Below are positions 14,282 to 18,287 of a stretch of 18,287 nucleotides of DNA, piece after piece (positions within the stretch are counted from its first letter, which is position 1; the number at the start of each line of letters is the position of its first letter). Under the pieces are notes generated by a model. The model did not search any database. It was not told the origin of the DNA and saw only the letters and a list, made by a program, of their open reading frames with translations. The translations under genes and the position numbers were made by a program. The DNA is from JBOHUC01 sp050733935 (GTDB taxonomy: Bacteria > Eisenbacteria > RBG-16-71-46 > DASYSL01): NCBI GenBank assembly GCA_050733935.1, contig JBOHUC010000167.1:1-18287 (forward strand), given 5' to 3'.

Positions 14282-17200
14282 GTGACGCACGAGGCTTCGA
14301 GCGGTGCGGGCGCTGGGCCCCGGGCCGGCGCGGGGGTGCGCGCGCCGACCGGCGCGTTCCTCACGAACGGTCGCTGGACGACGTTCATCACGGCAAGCGG
14401 GTTGAGCGCCACGTGGCTCGGGGACGTGGCGCTCACGCGTTTCCGCCCCGATCCGATCGAGAGCCACGACGGGATTCACTTCTATCTGCGGGACATCGAG
14501 ACCCGCGAGATGGACTCTGCCACGTTCGAGCCCGTGCGCCGTCCGGCCGAGCGGGACGAGTTCGTTCTCGGTGGAGCGGACGGTCGTGCGGCCGTGATCC
14601 GCCGTGAGCGCGGCGGGCTTGCGAGCGAGCTCGCGATCGAAGTCGATTCCGAGCAGCTCGTCGAGCGGCGGCGTCTGACGCTCACGAATACGGGGGCAAA
14701 GGCTCGGCGGCTCGAGGTGGCGGCCGCGCTCGAAGTCGTCCTGCTCGAGGCTGCGGCCGACGCGGCGCATCCCGCCTTTGCGAAGCTCTTCGTCCAGACC
14801 GAGTGGGTGGCGGACCGCGAGATCCTCGTCGCGCGCCGGAGACCGCGTTCGGCGACCGAGCGGCATCCGTGGCTTGCCTGTGCTCTCGTCGCCTCGACGG
14901 GGCCGGACGCGAGGGCAGGGGCCGTCGCCCCATGGACGGCCGGCGTCGAATGGGAGACGGACCGCGCCCGGTTCCTGGGCCGCGGAGGTAGCCCGGGCCG
15001 TCCCGATGCGCTCGTGTCGGGCGAGCCGCTCTCGGGAACGGTGGGGAGCGTCCTCGATCCCGTGTTCTGCCTGAGGCGGCGGGTCGTGCTCGAGCCAGGA
15101 CGCTCCGCCTCGATCGCGCTGGTCGTCGCAGCCGGGGATACGCGCGAGAAGGCCATCGAGGCGGTTGCAGCGCCGGCGACCAAGAGCTCGCCGTCCATCA
15201 CCGCGCTTCGGTTGCCACGGGATGCGCGCGCGACCTGGGAGACGAGTTTTCCAGCGCCGCCGGTCCAAGCCGGGCGATCGTCTCGAGCGGCGAGGGCGGC
15301 GGGCCCGCATGCCGCAACGCCTGAGCCGACGGCCGCAGTCACCGAGGCCACCGAAGAACTCCAATTCTGGAATGGCTACGGCGGCTTCTCGGCGGACGGG
15401 AAGGAGTACGTGATCCGCCTCGTGCCCGACGCGACCGGCCGTCTCAGGCGACCTCCGGCTCCGTGGACGAACGTCATCGCGAACGAGCGCATTGGCTTCC
15501 TCGTGAGTGAGACGGGCGCCAGCTGTACCTGGACCCGGAACAGCCGCGAGCATCGCCTCACACCGTGGTCGAACGATCCGGTGCTCGATCCGCACGGCGA
15601 AGCCCTCTACCTGAGGGATGAGGAGACCGGCGAGTTCTGGTCGCCACTCGCCGGACCGTGTCCCGCCCGCGCGCCCTACGAGGTGAGACACGGGTTCGGG
15701 CGCACGGTCGTGCGCACGACGAGCCACGGACTCGAGCAGGAGACGACGCTGTTCGTCGCACGCACGGACGCGATCAAGCTCGCGAACCTCAGGATCACGA
15801 ATCGCACGAATCGCACGCGACGGCTCTCGGCTTTCGCGTATCACCGGCTCGTCCTCGGAGGACGTGCGGAGGACGATGCCGGCGCGATCGTTACAGCCCC
15901 CGGTCCCCGCCCCGGATCGCTCACGGCGACGAGCGCGCGCGATCCTCTCTATGCCGACGGGATCGCGTTCGCGGCTGTGCTCCCACCGACGGAGGTGGAT
16001 GCGGCCTTCGCGAGTGCAGACCGGGCCGCCTTCCTGAGCGGACCGGCGGGCGAGGGAGGAGCGGGAGACGTCGCAAGACCCGCCGCACTCCAGCACACCG
16101 AGTCGCTCGATGGCCGCACAGGAAGCGGACTCGATCCCTGCTTCGCGGTCCAGACGACTCTCGATGTGCCGCCCGGAGCCACGATCGTGTTGGCGTTTGC
16201 CCTTGGGGAAGGTGGTTCGAAGGCCGACGTGGCCGACTTGCTGAACCGCTACGCCGCGCCCGAGGAACGCGCACGGGCGTTGGCGGAAGTCAGAGACTAT
16301 TACGACGACCTCCTGGGCCGCGTGCAGGTGAACACGCCCTATCCCGAGATCAACCTGATGGCGAACGGCTGGGCGCTCTACCAGGCGCTCGTTTGTCGCA
16401 TCGTGGGACGGACCGCCTTCTATCAGTCGGGTGGGGCGTACGGATTCCGCGACCAGTTGCAGGATGCGAGCGCGTTTCTCCGCGTCGAGCCGTCGATCAT
16501 GCGCCGGCAGCTCCTGCTCCACGCCGCACACCAGTTCCCCGAGGGAGACGTGCTGCACTGGTGGCACGAGCCGGGCGCGCGCGGCCTGCGCACTCGCTTC
16601 GCAGACGACCTCGTGTGGCTGCCGTATTTGCTCGCCGAGTACGTCGAGGTCACGGGCGATCGCGCCGTGCTCGACGAACCCGTTCCATTTCGAAAGGCTC
16701 GCTTGCTCGAGCCCGGCGAGGACGAGGTGTACCTCGCGACCGAGGATGCGGGGATCAAGGCTACGCTCTACGAGCACGCAGCGCGCGCGCTCGATCGCGC
16801 GATGACGCGCGGGACTCACGGGTTGCCGCTCTTCGGCACCGGCGACTGGAACGATGGCATGAACCGCGTCGGGCGAGAGGGCAAAGGCGAGAGCGTGTGG
16901 ATGGCGTTTTTTCTTGCGTCGGCGATCGACGGATTCGCGCCGATTTCCGAGGCGCGAGGCGAGGCGGAGCGGGCGGCACGCTATCGCAAGTATCGGTCGG
17001 AGGTCGTGGCCGCGGTCGAGGAGCACGCCTGGGATGGTGACTGGTACCTACGCGGCTTCTACGACGATGGAACGCCACTCGGGTCGGCCCGCGGTACGGA
17101 GTGCCGGATCGACGCGCTCGTCCAGGCGTGGGCAACGCTTTCAGGAGCGGCGCAGCTCGACCGTGCAGCCCGGGCGCTCAATGCGGTTGAGAAGCATCTG

Positions 17201-17578
17201 GTGGAGGAAAGAGCGGGAATCATTCGGCTCCTTGATCCCCCGTTCGACTTCTCCCGTGACCCACATGATCCGGGATACATCAAAGGGTATGTCCCCGGCG
17301 TGCGTGAAAATGGAGGGCAATACACGCACGCTGCGCTCTGGGTTATAGCGGCGGTTGCAAAGATGGGACCCGAGGGCCGTGCCGAGAAGCTGCTGGCGAT
17401 GCTCTCGCCGGTGACGCTTGGCAGCCAGCGGGGAGTGGCGCGGTACAAGATCGAGCCCTACGTATTGGCTGCCGACGTGTATGGGGCCAATCCGCATATT
17501 GGACGTGGTGGATGGACGTGGTATACGGGATCGGCCGGGTGGTATGCCCGCGTCGCGGCGGAAGTGCTTGGTTCGTAA
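14282..17578 (+). CDS. GH94 phosphorylase, stand-alone cyclic-glucan-synthase-type module
   Basis: 1098 residues, no signal peptide, so probably cytoplasmic. Two beta-sandwich blocks precede the barrel: one from about residue 25 (FLTNGRWTTFITASG) and one from about 365 (GYGGFSADGKEYVIRL), joined by an Ala/Pro-rich linker near 310-355. The (alpha/alpha)6 GH94 barrel follows, with FYQSGGAYGFRDQLQDASAF. Asp855 in GTGDWNDGMN is the expected general acid. His1016 in GQYTHAALW and Thr1082-Ser1084 in WYTGSAGW fit the phosphate site. The layout matches the C-terminal half of cyclic beta-1,2-glucan synthases, but the GT84 glycosyltransferase is absent. Length and context fit phosphorolysis of beta-1,2-glucooligosaccharides to alpha-glucose 1-phosphate, as by 1,2-beta-oligoglucan phosphorylase (EC 2.4.1.333); specificity is inferred. 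GTG 14282 is preferred over GTG 14240 because of GGAGGG about 7 nt upstream; it starts 23 nt after the GH144-like gene. Confidence 0.88.
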   Translation: MTHEASSGAGAGPRAGAGVRAPTGAFLTNGRWTTFITASGLSATWLGDVALTRFRPDPIESHDGIHFYLRDIETREMDSATFEPVRRPAERDEFVLGGADGRAAVIRRERGGLASELAIEVDSEQLVERRRLTLTNTGAKARRLEVAAALEVVLLEAAADAAHPAFAKLFVQTEWVADREILVARRRPRSATERHPWLACALVASTGPDARAGAVAPWTAGVEWETDRARFLGRGGSPGRPDALVSGEPLSGTVGSVLDPVFCLRRRVVLEPGRSASIALVVAAGDTREKAIEAVAAPATKSSPSITALRLPRDARATWETSFPAPPVQAGRSSRAARAAGPHAATPEPTAAVTEATEELQFWNGYGGFSADGKEYVIRLVPDATGRLRRPPAPWTNVIANERIGFLVSETGASCTWTRNSREHRLTPWSNDPVLDPHGEALYLRDEETGEFWSPLAGPCPARAPYEVRHGFGRTVVRTTSHGLEQETTLFVARTDAIKLANLRITNRTNRTRRLSAFAYHRLVLGGRAEDDAGAIVTAPGPRPGSLTATSARDPLYADGIAFAAVLPPTEVDAAFASADRAAFLSGPAGEGGAGDVARPAALQHTESLDGRTGSGLDPCFAVQTTLDVPPGATIVLAFALGEGGSKADVADLLNRYAAPEERARALAEVRDYYDDLLGRVQVNTPYPEINLMANGWALYQALVCRIVGRTAFYQSGGAYGFRDQLQDASAFLRVEPSIMRRQLLLHAAHQFPEGDVLHWWHEPGARGLRTRFADDLVWLPYLLAEYVEVTGDRAVLDEPVPFRKARLLEPGEDEVYLATEDAGIKATLYEHAARALDRAMTRGTHGLPLFGTGDWNDGMNRVGREGKGESVWMAFFLASAIDGFAPISEARGEAERAARYRKYRSEVVAAVEEHAWDGDWYLRGFYDDGTPLGSARGTECRIDALVQAWATLSGAAQLDRAARALNAVEKHLVEERAGIIRLLDPPFDFSRDPHDPGYIKGYVPGVRENGGQYTHAALWVIAAVAKMGPEGRAEKLLAMLSPVTLGSQRGVARYKIEPYVLAADVYGANPHIGRGGWTWYTGSAGWYARVAAEVLGS

Positions 17579-17735
17579 GCGGCTGGGAATCAGGCGGTGG
17601 CGGTCTCGCGTTCGCTGGGGCACGGTCGCTTGTAGGCACATCGGCGCTGCGCCTGTCGCGCAAGGGAGTAGGGCCATTTCAACGGCAGGCGCTACGAGGC
17701 GATCAGGGTGGGGTGGAACTCCGAGTGAAAGACCC

Positions 17736-18011
17736 TTAGGTGAAGAGGATCTCGATCTTGCCAGGGGCGCTGAGCACAAGGCGAATCGATTGAATGTTCG
17801 GCGGCAGCGAGCGGGTTGAAGAGGGGCCGACAGAAAGCCTGTTATGCTTCCAATCAACCTTCCCTCGCTTCTCGCGCCCCGTTGGCAGCACTAGGGTGAG
17901 GTTGTCCCCGTCTCCAAGGAGGCCACGAAGCTCCGCCGCCCGAGCCTTGGGCCAAGTTATGTAGCCATACTTTCGAGCCCTGTCTGTAAGCGGCAGGCTC
18001 AGTTCAGCCAT
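17736..18011 (-). CDS. Small protein of unknown function
   Basis: 91 residues, beginning MAELSLPLTDRARKYGYITW, with no signal peptide and no membrane segment. It reads as a small beta-rich protein with a conserved-looking core of KVDWKHNRLSVGPS followed by alternating hydrophobic residues in SIRLVLSAPGKIEILF. I do not recognise the family. The start is supported by a strong GGAGG 6 nt upstream of ATG 18011. It is transcribed toward the glycan operon and ends 157 nt from it; that gap holds no gene or clear terminator. Base composition is less GC-rich than the operon genes, which fits accessory DNA. A truncated frame lies just upstream on the same strand and may have been its operon partner. 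Confidence 0.65.
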   Translation of the reverse strand: MAELSLPLTDRARKYGYITWPKARAAELRGLLGDGDNLTLVLPTGREKRGKVDWKHNRLSVGPSSTRSLPPNIQSIRLVLSAPGKIEILFT

Positions 18012-18035
18012 GAGCGCCTCCGTCTGTTGATGACC

Positions 18036-18160
18036 TCATCTTGTCCAAAGCCAAGGGTTACCGCAACCCGGGTCTTGCGGCCCTTCGCGGATCCTGATGG
18101 AAAGCTCAGGCTCCTGGCCTCGCACGGCCAACACCCGTTCTTTGAAGGCGAAGAGCACTT
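18036..18160 (-). pseudogene. Possible 3' remnant of a gene cut by the IS3-family element
   Basis: Between the IS3 inverted repeat and the small gene, the minus strand carries an open frame of 40 codons ending at a TGA (18038-18036), reading VLFAFKERVLAVRGQEPELS onward. Its third codon positions are GC-rich. It has no start inside the interval and abuts the IS end, so it could be the tail of a gene disrupted by insertion. A second frame running into the small gene is also open, so the assignment is tentative. Confidence 0.3.
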
Positions 18161-18188
18161 TGAACCGCGCCGGGTTCTTCGGAGACTC
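18161..18188. repeat. IS3-family terminal inverted repeat
   Basis: The sequence starts TGAACCGCGCCGGGTTCTTC and continues GGAGACTC. This resembles the TGAACCGCCCCGGGTTT-type ends common in IS3-family elements, including the GGAGACT at the inner side. It lies 2 nt after the stop codon of the transposase, the usual arrangement for the right end of these elements. Confidence 0.75.
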
Positions 18189-18190
18189 GG

Positions 18191-18287
18191 TTATCTGAGT
18201 GCCGCCGTCTCGACTGGAGATGACTGGCGCTCGTAGTAGGTCTGTTCGAACTCCGCCGGTGGAACATACCCGATCCGCTCGAGCAGA
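18191..18287 (-). CDS. IS3-family transposase OrfB, C-terminal end only
   Basis: The last 31 codons plus stop are visible: LLERIGYVPPAEFEQTYYER followed by QSSPVETAALR. The phrase IGYxPPAEFExxYY is the standard C-terminal tail of IS3-family integrase-core transposases, where it follows the catalytic Glu. The catalytic residues, OrfA and the frameshift site lie outside the window, so activity cannot be judged. Confidence 0.85.
   Translation of the reverse strand, partial: LLERIGYVPPAEFEQTYYERQSSPVETAALR

Larger units (their letters stand above)
18161..18287 (-). mobile_element. IS3-family insertion sequence, one end
   Basis: The element begins with a terminal inverted repeat at 18161 and carries the last codons of an IS3-type OrfB transposase. 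The rest lies beyond the right edge of the window. The base triplet just outside, CTT, would be the target duplication if the other end can be read. Confidence 0.75.

Noticed and set aside
14090..17026. Minus-strand frame of 978 codons
   Set aside because: Antisense to the GH94 gene, whose catalytic and phosphate-site motifs are intact; composition is that of a GC-driven shadow.
17665..17718. Short plus-strand peptide HFNGRRYEAIRVGWNSE ending in a stop after the GH94 gene
   Set aside because: It resembles the end of a real protein, but stops lie immediately upstream in the same frame and nothing supports a start; at most a tiny relic.

Overview
The window is a stretch of high-GC bacterial DNA from a diderm (outer-membrane) organism. 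A five-membered operon-like block of secreted and outer-membrane proteins carries FlgD-Ig/type IX secretion (T9SS)-like C-terminal domains, a PorV/PorQ-family protein and a TonB-dependent receptor with an N-terminal CarboxypepD_reg-like domain. With the GC-rich codons, this points to an uncultured FCB-related lineage such as Candidatus Eisenbacteria, Latescibacterota or Gemmatimonadota. That placement is inference; no marker gene is present.

Left end (1-2310, minus strand): nested mobile DNA. A DD35E integrase-type transposase (1-1427, running off the left edge) has inserted into an IS1595/ISXO2-like transposase gene (from 2271 down), which loses its C-terminus at about 1543. From 2337 to 2636 lies a decayed pentapeptide-repeat-like relic containing three copies of a 24-bp repeat. 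Next comes an orphan MqsA/YgiT-type zinc-finger plus HTH regulator (2705-3211, plus strand) with no recognisable toxin partner.

Centre (3212-17578, plus strand): a glycan-utilisation locus. It opens with a LacI-family-type operator overlapping a probable promoter (3220-3254). The genes are a secreted tandem CBM9-like protein (3347-5272), a TonB-dependent receptor (5433-8144), a large secreted FN3/CTD protein coupled to it by an ATGA overlap (8141-11467), a PorV/PorQ-like outer-membrane protein (11476-12549), a secreted glucoamylase-fold/GH144-like enzyme (12627-14258) and a GH94 phosphorylase without a signal peptide (14282-17578). The GH144-like plus GH94 pair suggests breakdown of beta-1,2-glucan. 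The secreted enzyme would cut the polymer, the receptor and surface proteins would bind and import oligosaccharides, and the GH94 enzyme would phosphorolyse them to glucose 1-phosphate. A GC-rich hairpin between the first two genes may attenuate read-through. No inner-membrane transporter, LacI regulator or beta-glucosidase lies in the window.

Right end (17579-18287, minus strand): a small gene of unknown function (17736-18011), a probable truncated reading frame upstream of it, and the terminal inverted repeat and transposase C-terminus of an IS3-family element entering from the right edge. The locus is thus bordered by insertion sequences on both sides. No rRNA, tRNA or CRISPR array was seen.
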